Source: Mauremys mutica
Taxonomy: Eukaryota; Chordata; Testudines; Geoemydidae
Direction: 5' to 3'
Length of the DNA stretch: 64,000 bases
Assembly (NCBI RefSeq): GCF_020497125.1
Contig: NC_059079.1
Location: 46,511,114 to 46,575,113, forward strand
The notes below the pieces were generated by a model. The model was not told where the DNA came from. It saw nothing but the letters and a program-made list of their open reading frames with translations, and searched no databases. The position numbers were made by a program, and so were the translations under genes. Shown in pieces: positions 44,576 to 56,155 of this stretch. The stretch's first letter is position 1; each line of letters begins with the position of its first letter.

Positions 44576-45885
44576 GACTCTTTTGTAAACCACAATCTAG
44601 GCATACATGAAGCATGAAAAATATATAGGTCAGATCCACAGTCAACAGTTAAGCAACATAAGCAGAATGCAAGTATTCAAGAGGCTAAATGATCACATGC
44701 TTTGGAAACAGGAACTGAAATTACTTTAGTGAGAAGTGTCTGAAAACTAAGACTAAAACCAGAATTGGAATAAGCCTGAAATACTATTTGACCCTCATGT
44801 TGAGGGGCTGGAGGGACAATTTCCCCCGTACGTTCTGATTCACTCTTAGTCCTATTTAGTTTATAACTAGTTTTTATACTACAAAGAGATAGCTGAGTGC
44901 TATGTAACTCTAGAGCATAAGCATTGACTATGCAAGTACATGATTCAGGATGACAGGCACTTTTAAAATTTATGAGTCAATGTGAAGCAGAGTAACATTT
45001 TGTTAAAAAATATCCCATATTCTACATACACCAAATTTACTTTTGAATTACATAGGAACTTAACTTTGCAGTATACTATTTTTGTATCATATATCACAAT
45101 ATACACAGTAATGCCTTTCTGAATGTTAAGGGTTATTTGTATAAACGTGTAAAAACCAAGAAAAAAAATTCCGTTACAACACAGGAAACTCCATTAACTA
45201 CACACTGCTATTATATAAGTATGAGAATTACTACAGTTCCCAATAGAGTAAAATCACAATCCCATGCATTTCAAGTGACATCAGTAGGACTTCAGATAAC
45301 CACAGAATTTGACTAAGGTCTTTGTTTTCATAATGAATGTCCTAAACTACCAATTCATCTCACAATTAAATTCCAACCTGATGACCCTGGTTACTTTGTA
45401 CATTTCTATAACACGCATCATGAAATTTCACATGGGAATACAATAAAGTAAAATACTATTACTCTGAGATCCCAGAAAATCTAACAATTAGTAATTCACA
45501 GAACAACTTGCCTTCAGTAGCTTTCCTTGACTTCAAAAACAGAGCAGAGCATCTCTGTAAGATAATGTTATTTTAAACGTTAGTTTTAAGTGCTATATAT
45601 GGTGTTAAAATGCAAATGTTTATTCTTCTTGTGCTTGATTTTTTTTCTTAGTATTGTATATAAATCGTGCAACCATAATATTTAACAGATAATTTTGACA
45701 AAAAAGCAGGGAGGAGGGCATTACAGGAATATTATACCAAAGTCACATCTTTCTCTGTTTTGAGGGTGGGGAGCACAACATCAATCTTGTGATGTCCTGA
45801 ACAGGCCTAGTTGCAAGTGATTGTTAAAAAAAGAGACATATCCAAGCTATACCTGCCATATATAGAAGTGGTTAACAATCAGGAG
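44576..45885. other. noncoding, no recognised feature
   Basis: AT-rich DNA without a supported feature. Confidence 0.45.
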
Positions 45886-45889
45886 ATTA

Positions 45890-46346
45890 ACTGAGCTAGT
45901 ATTCAGAGGTATGACACACCAGTACTATTCTGGTGCTGCTCATCTCTGCAAAATTTGGGTCCCCATTTGATATAGTATTTAATTTGGTGCTTAAAGCCCT
46001 TGAGCATGTGCTTGCTAAATTTTTGGTTCACTGGCTGTTTGATTTTTTTTTTTTAAGAGTCATTTTAGGTCAAACATTTTGTTTCACCCCAAATGAAATG
46101 TTTTGTTTCATCTGAGCTTTTTTTTAACAAAACACACTTTAAAAATTGAAATAAATCTCAAAATTAAGTCATTTGGAACTAAAAAAGCCAAAATACTTTT
46201 TTTGAAAATGTCAAAAATGAAACAATTGATTTTTTTTCATTTCTAGCAACTGAAAAGTTGCTTAAATTGACTAGAATTCACAAGTGTTACAGAACAAGAA
46301 TTTTACAGTAAAAAAGTTCCAGCTGAAAAATTATACACAGCTCTAT
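45890..46346. repeat. AT-rich TA-flanked repeat, copy 3
   Basis: AT-rich interior with TTTTGTTTCACCCC and AAAATGTCAAAAATGAAAC runs, ending ACACAGCTCTATA like copy 1. The left end is unclear. Confidence 0.4.
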
Positions 46347-47111
46347 AATACATTTCATATTTGTTGCATTTAAATATAGATTAAGCTTTCAGTAGCAGCC
46401 TCCCTCAACTGCAGAAACAGTATTTTACCTTGCTACTAGTGGAGAAAGTTACATTTTCTGCTTGGCTGTCTCTGAATTAGCAAACACACACATACTAAAG
46501 AGGATCATATTCAGTAATGATAATTATAAAGGTGGGTATGGACCATTGGCCCAAATAACAAACATTTAAAACCAAATATTTTCTGTTACAGTTTGTAGCA
46601 GAAACACTTCCATGCAGATTAACTAAACAATACCCCCCTTCCCCACTCCCACAATGGCCAACAAACATTGATCCACTTTTGTTAGGGTACTCAACTTACT
46701 CATTACAAAACTTCATGTCAGATATTCTACGCAGACAGCTGTGATCCTGTCAGAGGTTGCTCTACTCTCATTTCCTGGTCTTTGTATGGGCCCCTCCTGT
46801 TCCTGTCCAGCTGAGTTTCCTCTTTAATTATTCCTCATTGCGCCCTGGCTTTTCCTCTAGGTGCTGCCTGGGTGGTTAGTTAGACCATGCAGCCTTCTGA
46901 ACCCCTTCAGGCATTGTGTGGGGTGGACACTCCATCCCAGACTCCTAGAACACTGACAAGAAACTAATAGAATGTGCCATCTTTAGTAATCTTTTCAGGA
47001 CACAGTTCAAGCACTTATTCAGTACATGCTCATGTGATGGCACATCTGGTGGCTGGAATACCTACTGTGGGCTTGGTTGTCACTACATCTAATGGTTCAT
47101 TTTGGGGCAGG
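46347..47111. other. noncoding, no recognised feature
   Basis: No gene or named repeat. Confidence 0.45.
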
Positions 47112-47294
47112 TTCATAGAATATCAGAGTTGGAAGGGAGCTCAGGAGGTCATCTAGTCCAACCTGCTGCTCAAAGCAGGACCAATCCCCAGACAGATTTT
47201 TGCCCCAGATCCCTAAATGGCCTGTTCAAGGACTGAACTTATAACCCTGGGCTTAGCAGGCCAATGCTCAAACCACTGAGCTATCCCTCCCCCA
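47112..47294 (-). mobile_element. turtle tRNA-derived SINE with CR1-type tail
   Basis: On the minus strand a tRNA-like head (GGATAGCTCAGTGGTTTGAG A box, AAGTTCAGTCC B-box-like) passes through GGGGATTGGTCCTGC to a CR1 tail, TTGGACTAGATGACCTCC and CCAACTCTGATATTCTATGA. Near full length. It depends on CR1 enzymes for movement. Confidence 0.82.
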
Positions 47295-47399
47295 CCATCA
47301 TAAAATGCCAATTTGTCAAAATCCAAACATTTGTAGGAATTTACCAGCTGACAAAAGTTTCAGCAAAATGATTTCTCAAGTACAGGATACAATTTTTGG

Positions 47400-47660
47400 C
47401 GCAAGGATAGCCAGCAGTCCAATGGTTAGAGCACTCACCTGGGATGTTCGAGACCATGGTTCAAATCCCTGCACAAAATCAAGACATAAGCCAGTAGCAG
47501 CCATGTAGCATTGGAGAATAGGATTCTTCATCTCTGATCACCTGTACCAAGATGCAATTTTTAGATGTAGCAACAACCAGGCTAACAGGGACTTGAATCT
47601 GGTCTCCCACATGCCAGATATGTGCCCTAACCACCAGACTATTGGCTATTTCAGAGTAGG
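47400..47660. repeat. palindromic tRNA-like repeat, copy 2
   Basis: The plus-strand unit CCAATGGTTAGAGCACTCAC with GGTTCAAATCCCTGC (47404-47475) carries A- and B-box-like motifs. A second unit on the minus strand (47585-47655) reads TCTGGTGGTTAGGGCACATA and GATTCAAGTCCCTG. The two face each other. Confidence 0.6.
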
Positions 47661-49255
47661 TGGTGCAAGAGTTTCAAAGGTTTTGGTTTTTGTTCCAATG
47701 TGGAATGAAAACAAATGTCAAAACTGCAAGTTTTTGTGAAACAGGCACACAATGGCTTTGGAAAAACAGACATGGAGAGAGGACTGAAGACCATTGGGAA
47801 TCTTGGATGTAATTAGTGGTGAATAGATACTAGATATACGTGTTTCCAGAGGAAAGCAATCAATACAATAAAATAAGTGTATTGGCCATAACCCAAGCGC
47901 CCAGAAACCAGCTTAAAATTAGCAAAAGGAGGTTTCCTGATGGACCAGTTTGTCATACATCATGACAATTTATTGCTTTAAAATTGTGTTTGCAGGATGG
48001 TTACCATTTGTTGGCCCTTTTAAATTTGTTCCTCCTGTCACTCATTAAAATTCTTCAATAGCATTTGAAAACTAAAAATCTTTCCCCCTTTAAAGAGAGG
48101 TGCCATTGGTTCGTGAATTTTGAGGGGTATTAGGGAATATACACCAGACCTTTTTACCACAGTTTTTTCATTTGCTTTGAACCTGTGTTGAGAAAATTAT
48201 TCTCTGTCTGAAGAGGGAACGTCTGTCACTAGCTGGAATCTATCTCTATGCCTTTTTCAATTCCTGAAGAGGGATGGTTGAGCATTCATGCTTCCAGGCA
48301 TACTGATCAGAAATCCTTCCACATCAGGAGACATTCTGAAACTTTATAAAATATTTTGTAGCAAAATGCTGAACACTGTCCTTGGTTTTACTTAAAAAAA
48401 TGCATACTGATCTCCAGGATGAGACAGGAATTTTCTCATTTAGGGCCCAGTCCTACATTTCTTAGGCTTTATTAAAGCAAAACATCCATGTAGTAAGGAA
48501 CACATGACTAGCTCCTTAGTACAGTATTTTCAATGTAATGGATATAGGGAAGAATCATGTTTTGTCCTAGCTTTTATGTCCCTATTTCTTTCCTGATATC
48601 TAATAATGTAATCAAATCATAACCAAAGCAGCAGGCAGTTTCTTAAACTAGTTCTAATGATGCCTATAGGTGACAAGATTCTGAGAGAAACATAGTGCAA
48701 GTGGCTCTGTTCATTCCCAGAGATCTTTCCCACGTCATCCATATGTGACCATTCTTACTTCCTGAAGGATTTTAGCTTGGGAGTCCCATGTTGCACCACC
48801 TTTCCTATTCAACATTTGAGAGATCTGTTGTGGAAGACTGAGGCAGTATGGGCTATAGATAGGATTATATTTACATAGAGGGCATTCAGCTCTAGGTTTC
48901 TGTTTTATCTGACAGAAATGAAGCTGTTAGCTTGTCCTTTCCTGTGTCTGACAGACATAAGGACCTGGATGAAACCAGGCTGGCTTAAACTCAGTGTAAA
49001 ACGGATGCTAATTGCCACTAGGAATCATTTTGAGGAACAGGCAAATTCTCTGGCGATACCCACTATTGAGGGCAAGCTCATATCAATTGTCAAACTGATT
49101 CACAACAGCAAAAATCAATTTTCTTCCCCTCCATCAAAAAAAAAATCCCTTGTTTAATCATAAATCTTGAGACTCTCCTATCCCCATGGAGGGCAGCAGG
49201 TCAAAGATAAACAAGAACAAAAAACTTATTCCCTGTTTTATAGAGCCAGCAAACT
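47661..49255. other. noncoding, no recognised feature
   Basis: AT-rich, no supported gene. Confidence 0.45.
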
Positions 49256-49256
49256 G

Positions 49257-49455
49257 AAAAAATCTGAAGGAGAAAAAAAATGTTTAATTTGGACTAAACC
49301 AGATTTTTGGGGGGTTTGTTGCCAAAATGGAAAACTGAAAAATTTCCTTCATGTTAAACAAAACATTTTGATGTTTCTGAAATATTTGACAGCCAAAATT
49401 AGTCTCCAAAATCAACAGTTTTACTGCCTTTAAAAAAATTTACACAGTTCTATTA
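49257..49455. repeat. AT-rich TA-flanked repeat, partial copy 4
   Basis: Ends TTTACACAGTTCTATTAT with AAAACATTTTGATG-type interior runs, as in copies 1 and 3. Confidence 0.4.
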
Positions 49456-49672
49456 TCTAGTGTTCTTTGCTTCTCCAAGTAGCAGACAGAGAAATACTTC
49501 ATATACATAGGCTTGGAAAGATTAGATTATCGGCAAGTGTCAGTAAACATTTATTTCACTGCACAAACAGATGAAAAACTGTTTCCATCAAGGAATCCTA
49601 TTTTATAGATTGGCAAAGTAAGGCAAAAACTGCCTGAGAATTTGGTCAAACTCCATGACCACTGATTGAATT

Positions 49673-49925
49673 AGGTTTCAGAGTAGCAGCCGTGTTAGTC
49701 TGTATCCGCAAAAAGAACAGGAGTACTTGTGGCACCTTAGAGACTAACAAATTTATTTCAGCATAAGCTTTTGTGGGCTACAGCTCACTCCTTCGGATGC
49801 ATAGAGTGGAACACACAGACAGAAGATATTTATACATACAGAGAACATGAAAAGGTGGAAGTACCCATACCAACTGCAAGAGTCCAATCTATTGAGATGC
49901 TTCTTACAAATGGACTAGCAAATAA
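49673..49925 (-). mobile_element. Penelope-like element 3' end, second copy
   Basis: Plus strand GGTTTCAGAGTAGCAGCCGT, GTACTTGTGGCACCTTAGAG, CACTCCTTCGGATGCATAGA and ATACATACAGAGAACATG. Better preserved than 34084-34345 and of the same orientation. Confidence 0.6.
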
Positions 49926-50149
49926 ATAGAAAAAATAGGTATGAAATGTTGATTTAAGGATATTTACTTTGCATATTTCACCATGTTGACAATTTGTGTC
50001 ACAGTTTATAAAGCTTCAAGTTACTGAATCTTAATATTTAGAGTCACAAAATAATGGTCTAACCATCTCCCAAGAATTTCCCACCACAGTGAATATTTAA
50101 ATTGATAAAAATATAATTGACAGATATCAAAGCTAAATTCTTACAAGTC

Positions 50150-50176
50150 TACACACACACACACACAATATATATG
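50150..50176. repeat. (CA)n(TA)n microsatellite
   Basis: A CA run of about nine units followed by a short TA run. Confidence 0.8.
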
Positions 50177-50451
50177 TAGTGACAAAGTCAATGTTGACAG
50201 ATATAAAAGTATGGTGGAGGGCAGATATATCAGCCCTAGAACTGTGAAGGCTATGTTCCCCGTGAGCTGAAAATAGATTCTTTCAGGTTAACTAGAGACA
50301 TATGAGGCCAGTTAAAGGCTGCCAGTGACGTTTAAAAAACACTTGTGGTGAGAGAGAGAAGGGGAGAGATGAGGGACAAGCAGCAGCAGGAAGGAAAGGT
50401 TTCCCCTGGGTAGAAGGCTGTTTCTCCTTCCTAGGGAGAAAGAAACTAAGG

Positions 50452-50665
50452 CTATGTCTATACTAGAGCAGCACTAATGCAGCTGCTCTAGTATAGATAG
50501 TAGAGATGCTCTAAACTGACTGGAGAGAGCTTTTCCATTGGCTTAACTCCTGCCTCCATGAGAAGCAGTAGCTATGTCTGCAGGAGAAGCGGTCCCGTCA
50601 ACGTAGTGCCATTCACACAAGTGCACGGGTTGGTATAGTTGAAATTGCTCAGGGATGTGGATTAC
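50452..50665. mobile_element. Harbinger-type MITE, truncated
   Basis: Begins AAGGCTATGTCTATACTAGAG with an early inner hairpin (GCAGCTGCTCTAGTATAG), then GAGAAGCAGTAGCTATGTCTG. I recognise this order from turtle MITEs. The right terminus is missing or diverged. Confidence 0.55.
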
Positions 50666-51384
50666 TCACAGACACAAGTTATACCAAAGTCATCTGTCAA
50701 CAACTGCTTGGGGAAGGACTGGCAACTAGAAGCCAGCATAGTAAGGCAATGCCCCGGAGAAGGGACGGGAAAAGTATTTGTTTGCATTGAGAGTTTGTTT
50801 TTTTTCCCCTGTTTGTTTTGCTTAAGAGAACTTCTTGGCCTACCCTGAGGCCCAGTTGGTAAACAGGGAAAAATAAAACCGGAGTGATGAGAAAAACCCT
50901 CTGGAGAAAGACTGATTTAACTTCAGAGCTCCTCCTCAGACGGAGAAATGCTGAGGCCAACAAGGCAAAGGAGGTACCCTGCCACAATGTTATATAGCTT
51001 TTCAAGTAAAAACATTGGAAATTAAATCCTAGTGCCCTCCTGGGCAAGAAAGGCATGTGCTAATTTCTTCATTTTATAGATGGGAAGATAGCGGACATGT
51101 TCAAGGTCAAAAAACAAATAAGGGACACAGCAAAGAGTTGAGTCTTCTAGCACATAGGCCAAGGCACAATACATTGCACTACAGTGCTACCTAAGCAGGT
51201 CATTCTGCCTCTCAAAATGATAAGGAATGCTGAAACAGGAGGATGCTTTTTTAAACAGAGCCATGGGAAAACAGCCCTGGCCAGTTTGGTATATTTAAAT
51301 GGACTATGGAGTTTAGTGCATAGCTAACTTAGCTACACATGATACACTTAGCTGTGTGTTACATTCAGACCACTTTATAAGCAT
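50666..51384. other. noncoding, no recognised feature
   Basis: No gene supported. The 119-codon minus frame at 50697-51056 has no domain. Confidence 0.45.
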
Positions 51385-51485
51385 ATGTCCTGATCCTGCA
51401 ATTTACTGTGTAGCAGGACCCCCTTGAATTCAATGGTTCTTTCTCTGAGATCCCAGGTGTAGTCAAATGCAGGATCAGCCCCCAA
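51385..51485. repeat. sauropsid fold-back repeat
   Basis: CCTGATCCTGCAATTTAC at the left and AATGCAGGATCAGCCCC at the right are inverted, with CTTGAATTCAATGG in the centre. Confidence 0.55.
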
Positions 51486-51751
51486 CCCTTTTTTTTAAAA
51501 CTATCTACTGCACATGCTTAATACATGGATTTTCAAATATAGGTAATTATGAAATCAAACCAACTTCCACTAGAATAGGGATAGGCACCGTTCCTCATTG
51601 AGAGCTTTTTTCCATTTCTATTTTTTATTCTAAGCATTTTGGCTGAAGGGATGTTGAAAATAATATTACAAGGGTAGTCTTGCAATGGGAAAAATATAGC
51701 TTTTGCTACTCATGTAACTTAAAAATGGCTGAACTCAAAGTTAAAATTCAC

Positions 51752-51965
51752 ACCAACCCTATGGCCTAGTGGACACAGCACTAGACTGTGGCTAAGGAGA
51801 CATGGGTCCTATTCTCAGCTCAACCACTGTGTGCTGTTTGACCAGAGGGCAAATCACTTCCCTTCTGTGCCTTGTTTCCCCAAGAGTAAGATGGGGGTAA
51901 CAATGCTCACTTCCTTTGTAAAGCACTTGCAGATCTACTAATGGGAAGAGCTATGTGTGATTATT
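51752..51965 (+). mobile_element. CORE-SINE/MIR-like copy, nearly full
   Basis: tRNA-like head TATGGCCTAGTGGACACAGC, GACATGGGTCCTATTCTCAG, then the CORE (AATCACTTCCCTTCTGTGCC, TTGTTTCCCC) and the 3' end GTAAAGCACTTGCAGATCTA and GGGAAGAGCTATGTG. The best-preserved CORE-SINE in the window. Confidence 0.75.
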
Positions 51966-52636
51966 AATCCTTCATCTTTGGACAAGCACTGAAGATTGCA
52001 ACCTGAATAGTGAAAATTTCAGAGAGTTCTAGAACAGGCAAACTCCTATGGAACCTTAAAATATGTGGAGCCTCACTATAAAATTTGTTACTGACACCTG
52101 CTTTAATTCACTTGTACAGTGCTTTATATCTTCAAAGTGCTTTATTAACATTAGCATAATTATGTGAATCAATTAAATGCAAGATTCCGGAAGGCAAGAA
52201 ATTTTCCATTTAGATTACCTGCCAGTGTTTGAAAAAGTAGGCCCCTTCAAGTTTACTGTCTTCATCTGAAAGATCAAAGAAGGATGTTGAGCTTTTGAAG
52301 CTTGTCATTTAAAAAGGTAAAAGATGGCTTGTCTCATTACAAGTATCGCATATTAGTAACATGATATATTATCAGGCTAAATTCTTTTGTGTAGAGAAAC
52401 TAAATGGCTCAGGGGATTGGCAAGGACATATAGACTCTTAAGCATTTGAAAAAAACAAATTTAAATGCATAATCACTCATTATAATCCGATGGCCTCTGA
52501 AGAGTGAATAAGGTGGCTGCAGTCTAGTTCCAGATATTATCACCAAAAATGGCAGTCTCCTTGTTACGTTTCATGGCATGCAAATAGAGAAGTTACACAA
52601 AACCATAAGGTATTCTTGCTGGAAGATTGCAATGTA

Positions 52637-52640
<4 letters not shown>
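51966..52640. other. noncoding, no recognised feature
   Basis: AT-rich, nothing recognised. Confidence 0.45.

Positions 52641-52644
<4 letters not shown>

Positions 52645-52673
<29 letters not shown>
52645..52673. repeat. (TA)n microsatellite
   Basis: About fourteen uninterrupted TA units. A short (GA)n lies at about 52716-52732. Confidence 0.9.
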
Positions 52674-52675
<2 letters not shown>

Positions 52676-52894
52676 TTTCTTCTATGTTATCACTCTGAAT
52701 TCTAAGCAATAATGGAGAGGGAGAGAGAGAGAGCGCTACTTCCTAAAAACAGAGAGGCACAATTTACCCCACCTCATTATAGGCTGCCTGGCAAGTAACT
52801 GACTTCTGCAAGGTCCAGCTCACACTCCTCCCTACAAAGCCCCTAGACTTCAGCAGGGCCAGGAAAATTCCCCGAGGATTTAAGTTAAAACTAC

Positions 52895-53185
52895 CCTGCA
52901 GCTGGGAGCATGCTTCCCACCACAAGTACACAAACACATGCTAGCTCTGTGCAAGCTAGTATGATAAAAATAGCTGTGTAGCCAGGGGGTAGATTAGGCA
53001 GCAACTTGGGTTAGCTGCCAGGGGGTCTGGGCAGGTCTGTACTCAGGTGGCTAGCCCCAAGTTGCCACCCTGGCTGTCCCAGAATACAATGCTATTTTTA
53101 ATACACTTGCTTGAGCAGAGCTAGCATGTGTCTCTCTACATACGCTGTGAAGCACACACCCAGCTGCTGGGTAGATGTATCCTTA
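52895..53185. mobile_element. fold-back MITE, family C, copy 1
   Basis: Left CTGCAGCTGGGAGCATGCTT with ACACATGCTAGCTCTG. The right end holds the inverse, AGAGCTAGCATGTGTCTCTC and ..CCCAGCTGCTGGGTAG. The centre has GGTGGCTAGCCCCAAG. A relative lies at 60745-61046. Confidence 0.65.
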
Positions 53186-55797
53186 GAGTGACTGTTTACT
53201 GTTTCAACACACCACACTCGTGTTGCCAGACTTAGAAGTACCAACATTTCAAAGCCCATTCAATTCTTAACTTAAAAAAGAAAAAAACAAACAAAAAATT
53301 GCTCTAGACCAACATATAGACAAATTTGTTTAAGGGAAAGGAGTGCTGAAAGCTTCAATATGAGACGCCTGCATTCACTATTTTCAAAGGTTAGACAAAT
53401 ATTCAGTGTGTAGCACTGATTTATTTCATAGCATTTTCACTTCAAATGGACTTTCATAACATGATGAGATGCCAAGTAGGTCAAGCTTCTTTTACTTCCA
53501 TTGTGGGCTCATTCTCTTTCTACAGCTTAAGGCTAATGTGTAGCAATCACATCTGTTGCAATTTTAAGAAGACTTTTCCATGTCCATCTCCATTTAAATG
53601 TGTCACACATCTGTCAGTTTTCTATTATAAATGGGGGAAAAAAACAAGTGCTGAACCTACTGTACATGTTGTCGCTGATAGGCTGTTCAGTGAGATCCAG
53701 AATAGCATCTGGTTATATTAGGTGCTGAGAAGCCCTACAACATTGCCAGTAAGACAGTTAAACTAAGCAGTCCTAAGGCAGAAATTATGACCTATTTTTT
53801 ATACATGGGCATGCTTTTTCCCACGTGCCTAGCACTTTTGCCTGTGCCAAAAAGGTGCTGAAAAGCAATGCCTGAAAAAAGGCAAAATGGGGGAAATAGC
53901 CTAAAATCCAATAAAGATGGCAGGTATGGGGGACAAAACATAACAAGGTGTAAGTTATAGTAGGCACCAAACCGCAAAGGAAAATGAGAGCAAATTATGC
54001 CAACTTGCAAATTTAACCAACACAACAGTGGTGTAAATTATATATTGCCTTGGTCCCTTATTATCTCTTGCCCTTCTCACTCCAGCTTTGCTTCCTTCAC
54101 CTTTCCTAGTTTCTGGGAGGGAGGTGTGTGTGTGGGGGGGGATCATAGGGATTCAGAAGCATGCAGGAGACCTGAGCAAATGTGTCAGGCAGTAAAGAAA
54201 GTATTCTATAGCAGGGAGCATTTGTGATTTCCCTCAGGTCTCTTTCTTACACTCAATAAATCTGACAAAGTGGCTAAAGAAAGAAATAGAGAGCCATAAA
54301 AATGTAAGCAGTTTGTCCAGAAAAGTCCTCTAAGTGTCAGATGTAAACTGTCATTGGTTGAGGACAAAACAGGAAACCTTTGTTGTGTTAATACTTGAGA
54401 AATATAGAATAGCACTGCAACCATAAAGAGAGACATTTTGTCTCAAGTAGTCCTGAAATTTCCTAATATTTGTATTCTTACCCCAAAGTCTTATAAACAA
54501 AAAATAAAACACTGTTGGGAAGCAGACAAAATACCCAGAAGACAATGTGGGTTAAAAGGAGATATAATGTCATACTATAATAACTTGACATTACAATAAA
54601 ATCTTTAGTATTGCTGGATTAGAGGCGACAAATCATGAACAGTAGCAAAGATGTGTTGAAGAAAAAAAGTCATTCCTGACAAATATAATTTGATAGAATT
54701 ATAAAGTTAATGGTTTTGGGACATCTATCCAGTAGATGATGTAAATATATGGACATTCATGAAACTCATTTAATCACGCTTTTTAAAAATATTCAGATTA
54801 TTTTGATTATCAGCTCTTTCACCTGGATTTAAACTGGATCATATAAATGTATTGAATTGGTTGGATGTGTCCCCATTGGGTTTAAGTCCAGAAACTTTGT
54901 TAGAGAACTAGATAGCATGTCAATTAAATTCCCAAGCAGTAATACACCAACGAGAAGAGAGAAAAATCAACAAGGGATATCTGGTATTGGCTAAATGAAA
55001 TTCAATTTGGAAAAACACAAACAAATATAAATTAAAAAAAACCATCCAAACAGAGTTCTGACAGCTCTATTTTCCATTGATCTATTAATCCAAGATGTCC
55101 CCTCCAACAAGGCCTGGAACCCCAACCATCTTTCAGTGTAGTGTTGTTTTGTTAGATGCAGTGACCCTTTTTGCTTCATTGTGAAGATGGGATCCCCCTT
55201 CCTCAGGGTTTTCATAGGGCACTGGAGCTGGTAGGAAAATGCCACTGTGGCTTCAAATCTATGTGTCTTCCTTCCCACAAGGGAATGGGAGAGGGGGAAA
55301 TGCTCCCTTTCCCATTGTAGCATGTGCTAAACTAATCAATTTAGAATGTCAGCATGCCTGTTAGCTAAGCAACAGAGGACAGGATTTGTCCTCATGTTTC
55401 AATAAGACTTCCTGAAAATCACAGATTCTGTGCTGCAGAACTTTCTATTACTCAGATATTCAGTAAACTACAGTATGACTGTACATCTTGTAATCTCCAA
55501 TATAGCTAATTATATTTTATGTAGATTAGCAGCTTCTGACTCCTTTAATAAACCCTCTTAACATTTTAAAGGGAGTATGAAACATTATCAACACAAAGTA
55601 TTAATTCTGTCTAATGCCATTGGTACCTCCTTTGAGAAAATAATTTCACATTAAATGTTAGAACAGTCTAGGTAAGAGCCAGGAAGCATTTTGATAATGA
55701 ATATTTTCCAACAAGGCATTGTGTTCTGGGTGCAATGTATATAATATATATATTATAGAGTTATTTAAAAGTACCGCTGTTTAGAAATGTAACACAA
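53186..55797. other. noncoding, no recognised feature
   Basis: AT-rich with no supported gene. The 110-codon minus frame at 54991-55323 has no domain. Confidence 0.45.
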
Positions 55798-55890
55798 AAA
55801 GGTTTGGGGAAATTTTCAAAGGTACAGAGGAAAATTAGGCATCCAACTTCCATTGACACTCAATAAAATGCAAAAAAAATTCTCCCCTGT
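55798..55890. repeat. sauropsid fold-back repeat
   Basis: AAATTTTCAAAGGTACAGAG, TTAGGCATCCAACTTCCATT and GACACTCAATAAAATGC are a diverged half of the GATTTTCAAAAG..-ended palindrome. Confidence 0.4.
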
Positions 55891-56069
55891 TATTAGACAC
55901 TAACAATTTACGAGAACACACATCCCAACAGGATATGGAAAATTTCAGCTTGAACAGTTAGTCAAAGTTATAAAGGGCCTTATAATGGAAAATGTTGAGC
56001 AACCTTAATAATAGCAATACCAATCTCATGCAGAAAGAATAGCAAACCCAAAACAGGGCTTATTTCTCA

Positions 56070-56155
56070 GTAAGGGCCTGATTGTGTTCCCACTGAAATC
56101 AATAGCAATGCTCCTATTGACTTGGATGGCAGCAGGATTAGGCTCTGGGAGCACC
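56070..56155. repeat. sauropsid fold-back repeat
   Basis: GGGCCTGATTGTGTTCCCAC, then a centre with ATCAATAGCAATGCTCCTAT and TTGACTTGGATGGCAGCAGG, TTAGGCTC. The arms are inverted around the CCATTGACTT-type core. Confidence 0.55.

Noticed and set aside
47112..47475. tRNA genes
   Set aside because: The tRNA-like parts belong to SINEs; the heads are degenerate and joined to CR1-type or palindromic tails.
54991..55323. 110-codon minus-strand frame as a gene
   Set aside because: No recognised domain, no supporting context, AT-rich noncoding surroundings.
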